Of a stretch of DNA of 64,000 nt, positions 33,130 through 44,167 are shown piece by piece. Source of the stretch: Pictodentalium vernedei (Eukaryota; Mollusca; Scaphopoda; Dentaliida; Dentaliidae). The stretch spans positions 926,457-990,456 of the forward strand of contig CM062292.1 of NCBI GenBank assembly GCA_031216915.1, written 5' to 3'. The translations under genes and the position numbers were made by a program. Numbering within the stretch: the first letter of the stretch is position 1; every line of letters begins with the position of its first letter. The notes beneath the pieces are model-generated. The model saw nothing but the letters and a program-made list of their open reading frames with translations, was not told the origin of the DNA and made no database searches.

Positions 33130-33530
33130 GTCACACCTGTGCATTTCCCTACTTCTGTCATACAAATCCAATTGGGTATTTTTGTGTTCATCACGCAGAG
33201 AAATTATGTTGTGGTGATCAGGGTACACCACCGCCCATTGACGGTGAGGTACTCCATAACTGCATAGGCCACATTTGGTTTTCTATGAGGAGGTTGAAAT
33301 TGATCACATCACAAATGATGAATATTTAAAACCTCTAAAGAAGGCCATCCAACACAAGCCAGATAGCTCCCTACGCTAGGAAATGCGTAAATCTTTCCCC
33401 GGTTGTGTTGGATGGGACCTGCATGGACAGCAGCGGCAGCCAGGCTACTTGATCTCCAAAAGAAAACGTCATGTTCACCATTCCGGGCTCTCGGGTGCTT
33501 GTCTTCTGTGACTTTGTTCTACTTCACACA
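33130..33530 (+). pseudogene. Exon-like duplicated segment, copy A
   Basis: The plus strand reads VVVIRVHHRPLTVRYSITA, and further on EVEIDHITNDEYLKPLKKAI and KRKRHVHHSG, each matching copy B or C in frame. Stops interrupt it. Many differences between copies are third-base or conservative (Ile/Leu) changes, which suggests descent from coding sequence. I do not recognise the protein. Confidence 0.35.
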
Positions 33531-33838
33531 GGTGAGACATAACAGCATGTTATGCTGTTGCAAGCGTGTAGCCTGGTCACTGTTGGCATACAAAGTTGGC
33601 ATCCACATGCAATTTATAACACTATAAAATTTTTTTATAGGTGCCTATGGTCATATACTTATGCACAATGGCTAATCGGGGCCACAACGTCGAGCCAATC
33701 GTTTAAACCCATGTTGCCCATTTTTGGGGACACTATGAAATCACACAATGTGAAATACTAGTCCATGCCATTACACACCTGCAACCCACTACACTTTGTA
33801 ACCACAAATAAGCAGTTCACTTCTCTGTGTTATATTAA

Positions 33839-34082
33839 CCCTTTACCCAACGCAGCGGCCAAAACGGGCCAGCGCTATTCTCAAAAATCTCCAATTAATT
33901 TTCTTTATTTTTTCATTTTTTGTCTCAAAAACATAGGTTATGACCCCTCGTTGGAACGAGCTCGTCGAGCTCGTTCCAACGAGGGGTCATAACCTATGTT
34001 TTTGAGACAAAAAATGAAAAAAAATAGTTATTCAAGAATTTTTTTTTGCAAGTGTCGTCTGCTTTTCATGTTAGGTAAAGGG
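33839..34082. mobile_element. TTAA-flanked MITE with central 57-bp-arm palindrome
   Basis: The element starts CCCTTTACCCAAC and ends GTTAGGTAAAGGG, flanked by TTAA at 33835-33838 and 34083-34086, the target of piggyBac-type elements. The centre is a perfect palindrome of about 57-base arms around base 33965. The paralogous repeats at 31794 and 34593 have a single TTAA at the same point, which is the empty site. Confidence 0.9.
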
Positions 34083-34109
34083 TTAAGCCATCGCAGATAT
34101 CACGAATCA

Positions 34110-34380
34110 CTGTCATTCAATCACAACTGTGCATTTCTCCCAACCTGCCAAAAACATGCTGACAGGTTCATCACCAGTGAAATAATTAGGTATGTTGTGG
34201 AGCTCAGGGCAAATCACCGTCCGCTGACAGTGAGATGCTTCATAGCTGCTTAGTGGATTACTATGAGGAGACAAAGACAACTTCTGGTATGCCCAGAAAA
34301 GCAGCAGAAAAAACGTCATGATCACCATTCCGGGTTCTCAGGTGCGAGGGGGGCTTTTCTTCAGTGACTTTGTTTCGCTT
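34110..34380 (+). pseudogene. Exon-like duplicated segment, copy B
   Basis: Reads FITSEIIRYVVELRANHRPL and TVRCFIAA, then after a deletion relative to copies A and C KKRHDHHSGFSGA. The start follows a pyrimidine-containing stretch ending ACAG that could be an old splice acceptor. Not recognised. Confidence 0.35.
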
Positions 34381-34468
34381 TGCAAAAATAAGACACGACA
34401 GTACACCATGTAGTTGCAAGCGTGTAACCCAGTGCACTATTGTCATAGACATGTAACACAGAACAAAG

Positions 34469-34663
34469 CATACACATGCAAACTACAATACTATGAAATT
34501 ACAAATTGTGAAACACTAGGCCATGCCATGGCACAACTGCGACCCACTACACTATGTAACCATGTTAATGCAGTTCACTACAGCATGCCATATTAAGCCA
34601 TCGCTGATATTCAAATGGACATATTATGCTACCACCACATCGAGCAGCCACTCACAATTCACT
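34469..34663. repeat. 195-bp duplicate, copy 2
   Basis: See 31670-31864. The junctions are sharp on both sides, and the next sequence is the copy C segment. Confidence 0.9.
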
Positions 34664-34669
34664 ATCATT

Positions 34670-35265
34670 CAATCACACCTGTGCATTTCTCCCAACCCAT
34701 CATATACATATTTACTGGTTCGCCAGGCAGTGAAATAATCGGGCATTTTGTGGTGTTCATGGTGAAGTACAGCCCGTTTCCTGTGAGATGCTCTATAAGT
34801 GCTCAGTGAATAACTAAAGAGGTCGAGCTTGATCACTTGGCAACGGACGAATCTCTTAAAACCCTTAAGAAGGCCCTCCGACTCAAGTCAGGTAGCGCCC
34901 TATGCCATGAGAAAGCACAACTCGGCTGTCTTGCATGGGACCGGGCTGTGGGGCAGTGGCAGCTAGGCAACATGGTTCTCAAAAGTCACGAAGCGGTGCG
35001 GGGCAGAGCACTGAAGCTGTCTTTTAGAGTCAAAATGAACTTCTCAGATATCCACCGAGTGCCCATTTACAAACCAAACATCTTGAATGACTTTGTGTTG
35101 CTATACACATGTGCCCACAACATTAGGTTATGCAATCACACACATGTATGCCGGTGTGACAGGATATACTCCCCCCAGGGGGTGGGGGTGGGGGCTAATA
35201 TATCTCCCCCTCGCCCTGGATATCTTCCCCTTCCCACCCATGATAATTTTTTTCTCAATTGATTT
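34670..35265 (+). pseudogene. Exon-like duplicated segment, copy C
   Basis: A 141-codon frame (34837-35262) is open and begins with EVELDHLATDESLKTLKKAL; upstream, in the same frame, VVFMVKYSPFPVRCSISA matches copies A and B but a TGA separates the two parts. The last 40 residues run into poly-G/C repeat sequence and are surely not coding. I recognise no domain. It could be a decayed exon of an amplified gene or of a mobile element. Confidence 0.35.
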
Positions 35266-35989
35266 TACATTATTTGATGATTCCAGGTTGAACTTGGAAA
35301 AACAATTCTGAAAAAAAACATTTTTCTCGTCATTTCATCATGTTTTTTGCAGAGTTTTTTTTTTCAAAGTTCAGTATTTTCTAAACTATTTCGGTTCATG
35401 GCAATGGCATGAAAAAAAACATTTACAGATATAAACACTGAGTCAGGGTTTGTTGAATGGAGGGGGTGCGGGAGTGAGGTATCAAGCCTGGATATACCCC
35501 CCTCCCCCACCATTATTACCAATGAAAACACAAACATTTCACTGATTTATCACATGGCGACAAAAATAATTTTTGAAGCAAAATTGGTTACTGATACAAA
35601 CAATGAAATATGGTTGGGTGATAAAAATAGAGGGGGGGGGGGGGGTATCCAGGCCTGTATATCTCCCATACCCATTTCCAACCAACCATAAAAATGTCTT
35701 GATTGGGGGGGGGGGGGGGGGGGGAGAGACGAGGAGGTAAGGGAGATATCCAGGCCTGGATATTTTCCATTCTCCTAATCCAACCAACCCTAACTCAGTT
35801 TTTATATCTGACACAAATTTTCTGCTTATTTTCGTCATTTCATTTTCAAATCATCTCAAATGTTTGAAATAAATATTTGTGGGGGGGGGGGGGGGGATAT
35901 CCAGGCCTGTATATTTTCCCCCTGCCCTTCCAACCAACCCTAACTCAGTGTTCATATCCAAAAACAATTTTTCTGGTCCAAATCGATTT
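35160..35989. repeat. Degenerate repeats with poly-G/C runs and CCAGGCCTG
   Basis: About five copies of a 110-150 base unit with a long G (or C) run, ATATCCAGGCCTG(T/G)ATAT and CCAACCAACC(C/A)TAA occur near 35170, 35480, 35640, 35710 and 35880. No gene. Confidence 0.75.
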
Positions 35990-36490
35990 AATAATAATAA
36001 TAATTGATTTTCTAAAGCGTAAAACCACAAAAAGTGCCCCAAAACGCTTGACAGAAATAAATACACTCTTATAAAATAAAGAGTCACATCTCTTTCAGTT
36101 GTCTCTGGAGAGGTTCAGGAGAATGCTTCACTAAAAAGGAAAGTTTTAAGATTTCTTTTGAAGATATCGATAGTTTCTGAATTTCTGACACTAATAGGTA
36201 GGGCATTCCACAATCTCGGACCCACGGTGGAGAACAAACGATAATGAGCCTGATTAGATCTGCTAAAAGGCACGACTAGTTGAATTTGATCTTTAGATAT
36301 GAGACTGTGTGATAGTGTATATACAGTGAGGAGCTCTTGCAGGTAAACTGGAACCAGTTTGTGAATACATTTGAATACTAAGATCAATATTTTGAAATCA
36401 ATTCTCGGTTTACTGGAAGCCAATGTAATTGTCTTAAAACAGGTGTTATGTGTTCAGAGCGCACACATACAGATGTTGTATACCAAATAT
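35990..36490 (-). mobile_element. L2-like LINE, 3' end only
   Basis: The minus strand carries the C-terminal end of an L2/CR1-type protein: SEHITPVLRQLHWLPV, then after a frameshift near 36415 RIDFKILILVFKCIHKLVP and VGPRLWNALPISVR, followed by a short 3' UTR and a (TTA)n tail at 35990-36004. The element is strongly 5'-truncated. It belongs to a different group from LINEs A-C. Confidence 0.85.
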
Positions 36491-37140
36491 GAAAGAATAC
36501 TGACTGGCGGATTGGAAAAAGATTTTTAAAAATAGTCCTCATACTGCAATAAGTGAAAATTTGGGCTCCCAAATATGAACCCTGGGACTCGATTTGGAAA
36601 AAAAAAAACTTGTAGCCGCACCACCCCCCCCCCCCACACCCCAAGATATTGTTTACCAAATTTTTGAAGAATTCTGATTGGTGGATCTGAAGAAGAAGAT
36701 TTTCAAAGAATAGTCCTCATATTGCACTAAGTTAAAATTCGGGCACCCATTGGCAGCCCAAATATTAACCCTGGAACTCGATTTGAACAAACTTAATCTG
36801 ACCCCCTTAGAGATGTTGACCTTGAACATTTCTTGGAAATAACTTGAATCTTGAGTAGAAAAGAAAGTGGCATAACAAATATCAAAGCATTTTGATTGAT
36901 GGGTTGTAAGAAGAAGATTTTTAAAGAAGTTCATTTTGACAAACTGGAATGAGAATACCCCCAAGATAGAGTTGCCAAATTTGTTTGAGTTTGGCACAGT
37001 GATTTTGAAGAAGAAGACCTGATTTCAAAAGTTAAAGGACGATGACGAACGATGGTCGCCAAGTGATGGCCAAAGTGAGCTAAAATATAGGGACGTCACA
37101 TTACTGACCCCTTCTCCCACCCCCCCCCCCACCCCCCATA
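36491..37140. repeat. Diverged ~180-bp repeats with GAAGAAGAAGATTTT
   Basis: Three loose copies with CCAAATTT, TTGATTG.TGG and GAAGAAGATTTT(C/T)AAAG occur near 36490, 36655 and 36870, plus a fourth partial at 36970. Poly-C runs are at 36622 and 37118. No gene. Confidence 0.6.
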
Positions 37141-37450
37141 ATAACCTTCCCAGTGACCTAAGGAACCCTCATGCCGAATTCCATCCGACTCCATGCAGCG
37201 GTATTCGCGTGCATTGGCAACAGACAAACAGACAAATAAACAGACACTCTCTTTTATTGTATAGATATTTCATTTTTGAAAAAAAAATCATAATGTTCAC
37301 TCAATTAAAGAGCACAATTTGAAGATTATAGAATTCCATTTATAACAAAAGATGAACTTTTCAATTATTCAAAGAATTAAATTCTATCTCGCCAAGGTTG
37401 ATATTGAATAAATACAGTCTACTGACACAGCAAGCTTGTTTATTTGGAAG

Positions 37451-37652
37451 GATAAACACAACAAACAATAGTATGAACGCTTTAACACTTTACACACTAA
37501 GGATAAACACAACAAACAATAGTATGAACACTTTAACACTTTACACACTAAGGATAAACACAACAAACAATAGTATGAACACTTTAACACTTTACACACT
37601 AATGATAAACACAACAAACAATAGTATGAACACTTTAACACTTTCGACACTG
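37451..37652. repeat. Tandem repeat, 4 copies of 51 bp
   Basis: Copies start GATAAACACAACAAACAATA at 37451, 37502, 37553 and 37604. Because 51 is a multiple of three, frames stay open on both strands; these are not genes. Confidence 0.95.
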
Positions 37653-37871
37653 ATGTCAAATGTCAAAATATAAATAAAATTTCAACCTGCAAATGTTCCC
37701 CATAATACAGCCAGGGACCGATCAGGACTATTTAAAATACGCTGTAGCCTCGGAGCCTATTTTTTCAGTTCATGCGCCAGATTTCAATTTACGGAGTCAC
37801 ACTGCTGTTTGTAACACACACTGCAAGTATGTAATAGCTCTCATCATGTTCATTTAGTACACTATAGCAAA

Positions 37872-37959
37872 CATTAATCTTCACTGTGGTTTCTGATCAA
37901 GTCTTGGCTGCCTATTTAGGCAGCCAAGACTTGATCAGAAACCACAGTGAAGATTAATG
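37872..37959. repeat. Perfect hairpin, 42-bp arms and 4-base loop
   Basis: CATTAATCTTCACTGTGG begins the left arm and CCACAGTGAAGATTAATG ends the right arm; the 42-base arms match without mismatch around the loop ATTT. It may be a tiny MITE, a recent inverted duplication, or a hairpin RNA source. Confidence 0.9.
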
Positions 37960-38190
37960 CTTGGTAATTAAGACTTGAAGTATTAACTTAAGCACTCTAC
38001 AACAATGATAAATGATAATCATATATATAATACATGTAAGAGTGTCTCTCTCGATTATCCATCGAAAGAATATCAAAATATGATCTGAGAAGTTACGCGC
38101 CAACTGAGAAGCCTATTTCTGAGATTTAAGAGCCAGGTTTGATGTTTCAGAACCAAATACGCACTGGCGCATGCCCAGGTCGGTCCCTGA

Positions 38191-39763
38191 CAGTGGGACC
38201 CACTTAATTGGATATCTCTCAATTGAATATCCCTGTTAATTGAATATAATTTAGTACAAATCTGACCTGGTAACTGAGTATAGGTTATAGAGTAGTAAAC
38301 TCCTGTTAATTGAATATAATTTAGTACAAATCTGACCTGGTAACTGAGTATAGGTTTTAGAGTAGTAAACTCCTGTTAATTGAATATAATTTAGTACAAA
38401 TCTGACCTGGTAACTGAGTATAGGTTATAGAGTAGTAAACTCCTGTTAATTGAATATAATTTAGTACAAATCTGACCTGGTAACTGAGTATAGGTTATAG
38501 AGTAGTAAACTCCTGTTAATTGAATATAATTTAGTACAAATCTGACCTGGTAACTGAGTATAGGTTATAGAGTAGTAAACTCCTGTTAATTGAATATAAT
38601 TTAGTACAAATCTGACCTGATAACTGAGTATAGGTTATAGAGTAGTAAACTCCTGTTAATTGAATATAATTTAGTACAAATCTGACCTGATAACTGAGTA
38701 TAGGTTATAGAGTAGTAAACTCCTGTTAATTGAATATAATTTAGTACAAATCTGACCTGGTAACTGATTATAGGTTATAGAGTAGTAAACTCCTGTTAAC
38801 TGAATATAATTTAGTACAAATCTGACCTGGTAACTGAGTAGAGGTTATAGAGTAGTAAACTCCTGTTAATTGAATATAATTTAGTACAAATCTGACCTGA
38901 TAACTGAGTATAGGTTATAGAGTAGTAAACTCCTGTTAATTGAATATAATTTAGTACAAATCTGACCTGATAACTGAGTATAGGTTATAGAGTAGTAAAC
39001 TCCTGTTAATTGAATATAATTTAGTACAAATCTGACCTGGTAACTGAGTATAGGTCATAGAGTAGTAAACTCCTGTTAACTGAATATAATTTAGTACAAA
39101 TCTGACCTGATAACTGAGTATAGGTCATAGAGTAGTAAACTCCTGTTAATTGAATATAATTTAGTACAAATCTGACCTGATAACTGAGTATAGGTTATAG
39201 AGTAGTAAACTCCTGTTAATTGAATATAATTTAGTACAAATCTGACCTGATAACTGAGTATAGGTTATAGAGTAGTAAACTCCTGTTAATTGAATATAAT
39301 TTAGTACAAATCTGACCTGATAACTGAGTATAGGTTATAGAGTAGTAAACTCCTGTTAATTGAATATAATTTAGTACAAATCTGACCTGATAACTCAGTA
39401 TAGGTTATAGAGTAGTAAATTCCTGTTAACTGAATATAATTTAGTACAAATCTGACCTGATAACTGAGTATAGGTTATAGAGTAGTAAACTCCTGTTAGT
39501 TAAATAAAAAATCGTGTTGGAGAATTATTCTGATAACACTGATAGATATTTTTAGCCTCAGTTTTGACATTTGATCTATTATATCTCTTTGGACAGAATT
39601 CAGTAAACTTTTGTCACACAAGATATAACAGAATAAATGCTCAATTTATGCTCCATTTCAATCTATAAAACAGGATAATAACCAAATCCCTGTTAATTGA
39701 ATACTCCTGTTAATTAGATATTTTTCACTGGCAAGTGGTTATCCGATTAAAAGGGGTCCACTG
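38191..39763. mobile_element. Pogo/Tigger-like MITE with an expanded internal array
   Basis: The left end CAGTGGGACCCACTTAATTG and the reverse-complemented right end CAGTGGACCCCTTTTAATCG are inverted repeats of the pogo/Tigger type. The interior is mostly the 70-bp array. An antisense relative with only one 70-bp unit lies at about 53680-54398. No transposase is present, and the expected TA flanks are not clear. Confidence 0.7.
38232..39505. repeat. Tandem array, about 18 copies of 70 bp
   Basis: Units start CCTGTTAATTGAATATAATT every 70 bases, with very few differences (GG or GA in ACCTG(G/A)TAACTG). The array ends in a degenerate unit at 39492. Confidence 0.97.
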
Positions 39764-39778
39764 TTCAATTAAGAATTG

Positions 39779-39839
39779 AACCAATTCAATCTTCTTTCAC
39801 AGAGGTGGCTGAGCTCTGTGAAAGAAGACTGAATTGGTT
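39779..39839. repeat. Hairpin, 26-bp arms, 9-base loop
   Basis: AACCAATTCA...CACAGAG is followed by its reverse complement CTCTGTG...TGAATTGGTT with one mismatch. It follows directly on the pogo-like element. Confidence 0.85.
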
Positions 39840-39904
39840 AAATCCCTATTGTATTATGGAAAAAATCTCATACTTGAACTCCAGGAAGTGAAGCAGTGCT
39901 TTTC

Positions 39905-40945
39905 TGTTGCAGTAAACTTGTTCTCTTTTACCCTCTTGTACTGATAAAACAGGATCCGGTAACCAATGCCTGGGGTGGGCAGCCTATAAAATGGGCAGCA
40001 GGCCTGGGGTGGGCAGCCTATAAAATGGGCGCAGTAAACATGTTCTCTTTTACCCTCTTGTACTGATAAAACAGGATCTGGTAACCAATGCCTGGGGTGG
40101 GCAGCCTATAAAATGGGCAGCAGGCCTGGGGTGGGCAGCCTATAAAATGGGCGCAGTAAACTTGTTCTCTTTTACCCTCTTGTACTGATAAAACAGGATC
40201 CGGTAACCAATGCCTGGGGTGGGCAACCTATAAAATGGGCGCAGTAAACATGATCTCTTTTACCCTCTTGTACTGATAAAACAGGATCCGGTAACCAATG
40301 CCTGGGGTGGGCAGCCTATAAAATGGGCAGCAGGCCTGGGGTGGGCAACCTATAAAATGGGCGCAGTAAACATGTTCTCTTTTACCCTCTTGTACTGATA
40401 AAACAGGATCCGGTAACCAATGCCTGGGGTGGGCAACCTATAAAATGGGCGCAGTAAACATGATCTCTTTTACCCTCTTGTACTGATAAAACAGGATCCG
40501 GTAACCAATGCCTGGGGTGGGCAGCCTATAAAATGGGCAGCAGGCCTGGGGTGGGCAGCCTATAAAATGGGCGCAGTAAACATGTTCTCTTTTACCCTCT
40601 TGTACTGATAAAACAGGATCCGGTAACCAATGGCTGGGGTGGGCAGCCTATAAAATGGGCAGCAGGCCTGGGGTGGGCAGCCTATAAAATGGGCGCAGTA
40701 AACATGTTCTCTTTTACCCTCTTGTACTGATAAAACAGGATCCGGTAACCAATGCCTGGGGTGGGCAGCCTATAAAATGGGCAGCAGGCCTGGGGTGGGC
40801 AGCCTATAAAATGGGCGCAGTAAACATGTTCTCTTTTACCCTCTTGTACTGATAAAACAGGATCCGGTAACCAATGCCTGGGGTGGGCAGCCTATAAAAT
40901 GGGCAGCAGGCCTGGGGTGGGCAGCCTATAAAATGGGCAGCAGGG
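39905..40945. repeat. Compound tandem array, 122- and 88-bp units
   Basis: CTCTTTTACCCTCTTG recurs at 39923, 40045, 40167, 40255, 40377, 40465, 40587, 40709 and 40831, that is at steps 122, 122, 88, 122, 88, 122, 122, 122. The longer unit contains a second copy of a 34-bp subunit (CCTGGGGTGGGCAGCCTATA). Single-copy relatives occur at 41290-41500 and, antisense, 53240-53420 and 59990-60120. Confidence 0.95.
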
Positions 40946-41520
40946 GAATAATTGATTGGCAAAACTTGACTTTAAACCTTTGTTGTCTTCACAGTTAGCC
41001 ATAGCTGCACAAAACACTTTTAAATAAATAAATAAAAAATAAATAAATAAATAAAAAATAAATAAATAAATGGTACTTTGAAATTTCATTAATTGAGCAT
41101 CAGTGTGCAGAGAGTTATACATCATAATAAAACAGAAAACAAACAGAAAATGAGTGTGTTGAAAACTTTCCATGAAAGAATTATTCCCCAAAGTTTATGC
41201 ACAAATAAATAACATTCCCCACACCAAAATAAAGGGATCCACTTTATTATAAATATGATAAGAATGATTAGCACCCCCAAATCCCCCACGTCATGGAAAC
41301 CCCGGGAAGTAAAGCAGTGCTTGATCACTCTGGTAAACAAGTTCTGTTTTAATGGTAAAATATGACCCGATAACCAATGGCGGGGGGGGGGGGGGGGATT
41401 TCTCTGAAATAGGCAGCATGGGTATATTTGCTTGGATGAACTTGACTTTATACCTTTGTGGGGGTCACAATTCGCAATAGCAACACAAGTTACCTTCCAC
41501 CCCAATTAATAAATAATAAA
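40946..41520. repeat. SINE-like tail with (AAAT)n and a diverged relative
   Basis: The array ends in CACAGTTAGCCATAGCTGCA and an (AAAT)n tract (41018-41072), resembling the 3' end of the SINE at 12605-12934. At 41290-41500 lies a diverged relative of one unit of the preceding array with GATAACCAATGGCGG and a similar AT-rich end. A G run is at 41382-41397. Confidence 0.6.
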
Positions 41521-41739
41521 ATTAATTAGCCCCGACGTTTATGTTATGATAGGAATAAACATATGAGGTAATCAGTTTCACAAGTGTTGTCTGCTTCCCA
41601 GGTTAAGACAGTTGTGTATGCATAAATAACAGACGAACAGTTCCATGGACGAGTCATAACCATAACAAAATATAATTCAAATATAATAACTTAAGTTATT
41701 ATGCAGACTCTTTCATCACAGAAATTCAGAAGGACTCTA

Positions 41740-42420
41740 AGTACTGAAAGAGCCATAACTCTGGTAAAAAGATGTGGACCAATCTCATTATTGACCTGGA
41801 CATGTCTTCATACCCAGTAATCTTATTGACCAAATATCATTTAATTTTCTTAATCACAACTGAAGATATGTTCCAAAAACCCGAAATTTTGGTAAATTCT
41901 AAGTTGATAAGGGCAATAACTCTGGAAAGGTTTGTCAAACCCAAACTTCCTTCCCACATGCACATGTACACATCATACGGATACTTCACACGGAATTTCA
42001 TAAAAATTCAATAAAAACATACAAGGAGTTGAGCGGATAAGCATTTGCGACGGATTTTTTTCTATTACCAAGGGTCATAACCATGCAAAATTAGTTGCAT
42101 CGAAAATTCCTGCCAACATGCACATCTACATTTCATACTGATACTTCACACCAAGATTCGTAAAAATCCAATGAAAACTGTAGGAAGAGTTAGCCGGACA
42201 AGCATTTGTGACAGAAAAATGGCTATTACCAAGGGCCGTAACTGCGCAAAATTCATTGGATCAAAAATTCCTGCACACATGCACATCTACACTTCATACT
42301 GATACTTCACACCATCAAGTTTTGTAAAAATCTAATGAAAACTGTAGGAGTTAGCCGGACAAGGTTTGTGACGGATGGACGAACACCATTTCAATACCCC
42401 CTCCCGACTTCATCGGCAGG
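41740..42420. repeat. Three diverged ~168-bp repeats
   Basis: CACATGCACAT(G/C)TACA, ATACTTCACAC and GAGTT(A/G)(G)CCGGACAAG recur near 41955, 42118 and 42280. The beginning has ATAACTCTGG motifs. Not coding. Confidence 0.75.
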
Positions 42421-42798
42421 GAATAAAAAGAAAGGTTGAATATTAGTTTAAAATATTGCATATAATGTAACGCGCGTGATTAAGAATCATTCAATGGCCC
42501 GGGCTGGGCATAAAACAAGCTGGAATCCTAGCACCATTCATGTATGCCATGAGCAAGACAAAGTAATAAACATATTATTAATGTAACATTAGCACATTAA
42601 TTTACCACTAATATTCCAAGACTTCCATCCATTAAAATTCCATTTCCAATTCTGTGAATTTATACGACATGCAAAACACTTGCTAACTAATGCACAAATG
42701 CTGGGAACATAGGAAGAACAACAAACATGCACACACAGGGACATACCAGGGGTATAATAATGTGCCAGTGAGAACAAAAAAAACAAAGATTCATTAAG

Positions 42799-44049
42799 TT
42801 TGGGTACTGCAACATCCAGGGTCTGCACAAGAAAGTAAGCGAAATATCAACAATGATGGACGAAGGAGACTTCGACATAATGGGTCTAAGTGAGACGTGG
42901 ATACGACGGGATGAGCGGGTTGATCAGATGAAGGGTTGCGTGTGGATAGGAGCTGGGCGAACTGAGGGTCAGAAACGGGGTGGGGGTGTTGGCATCTACG
43001 CTAAAGAGGAATTACAGCCCTCATTGATTACAGATCTCACAGAAGCAAGGACTCAGATTCCAGTATCCAACGAAATAGTCTGGGCAAAAATCAAGTTAGG
43101 AAGCAGGAGTGTTGCCGTTGGTGTTGTATACTTAGCAGTGGAGGGAAGTAAGCCCGAGTGGAATGATTCAATATATACAACTCTTAGATCGAATATCAAA
43201 GAGCTTGAAAGCAGAGGGTTCAGTATTGTCCTAATGGGGGACTTCAATGGGCACATCGGGGATAAGGAGGAGGGCATACAGGGAGGTGATAGGAAAATTA
43301 ACACGAATGGGAGGAAGATGTTGGACCTATCAAAAGAGCTTGGTTTAAAGATCCTGAACAGGGATGCGAAATGTAAGGGTAAATGGACCTGGGAGAGGAA
43401 CGATAAGAAAACAATAATTGATTATATACTCACTGACGTTAGCGTATGGAGGGAGGTTATAGATGTAGAAATAGATGACGAGGGAAAAAATGACTTGGGT
43501 AGTGATCACAACCTGATAACAGTTAAGATTATGGGCAAAAAGACGAATAGAGACAGAAATACCTTCAAGGAAGTTTGGGGACTAAAACAAGGAGCCGACT
43601 GGAAGCAGTTTCGGGAAAAACTAAAACCAAGTCTTGAATGTATACCTAGCGATGCAAATGTCCAGAGTATTTCAGATGGTATAGTAAATAGCCTAACAGA
43701 GGCAGGGAAGGATTGTATAGGAAGGGTGAGGGTCCCAACGAGAGAGCTCGGATGCAGGGTTAACGAGGGACTGAAAAAGGCTATAAAAGAAAGGAAGGTA
43801 AAATGCGCTGCTTACAGAAGAAGTAGGAAGCTTAAAGGGGTGGATAACAATGACACGAGACTAATGAAAGGAGAATATGAACTGGCACGGAAAAAGGTGA
43901 ATGAGATAAAGAATAATAATAGGAAGGAGCGCAATTGCAGTCTTGCCAGAACAATAAAGAAAACGGGGGGTTCGAGCTCAAACGTATTTTGGAACTGGGT
44001 AAATAAACGGGGGAAAAGTAGTGTGCAGAGTACTTTTGGAACTGGGTAA
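42799..44049 (+). pseudogene. LINE D: endonuclease and linker
   Basis: Apurinic-type endonuclease: FDIMGLSETWIRR, GGGVGIYAKEEL, IVLMGDFNGHIG, IIDYILTD and LGSDHNLITV appear in order over about 230 residues, followed by a basic linker rich in Lys/Arg. All expected catalytic motifs are present. The frame ends at 44049 because of the direct repeat TTTTGGAACTGGGTAAATAA at 43987 and 44034. Confidence 0.88.
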
Positions 44050-44167
44050 ATAAACGGGGGAAAGTACAGAAGATAAAGGCCGTATCGCTTCAGAGTTAGT
44101 CAAGCACTGGGAAAAGATAAACGATAGGCGATGGGGCAGTGGGTCCCCACCAAAAAGAAATACACTG

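Noticed and set aside
37384-37673. Short repeat proteins with a 17-residue period
   Set aside because: Produced by the 51-bp tandem repeat on both strands.
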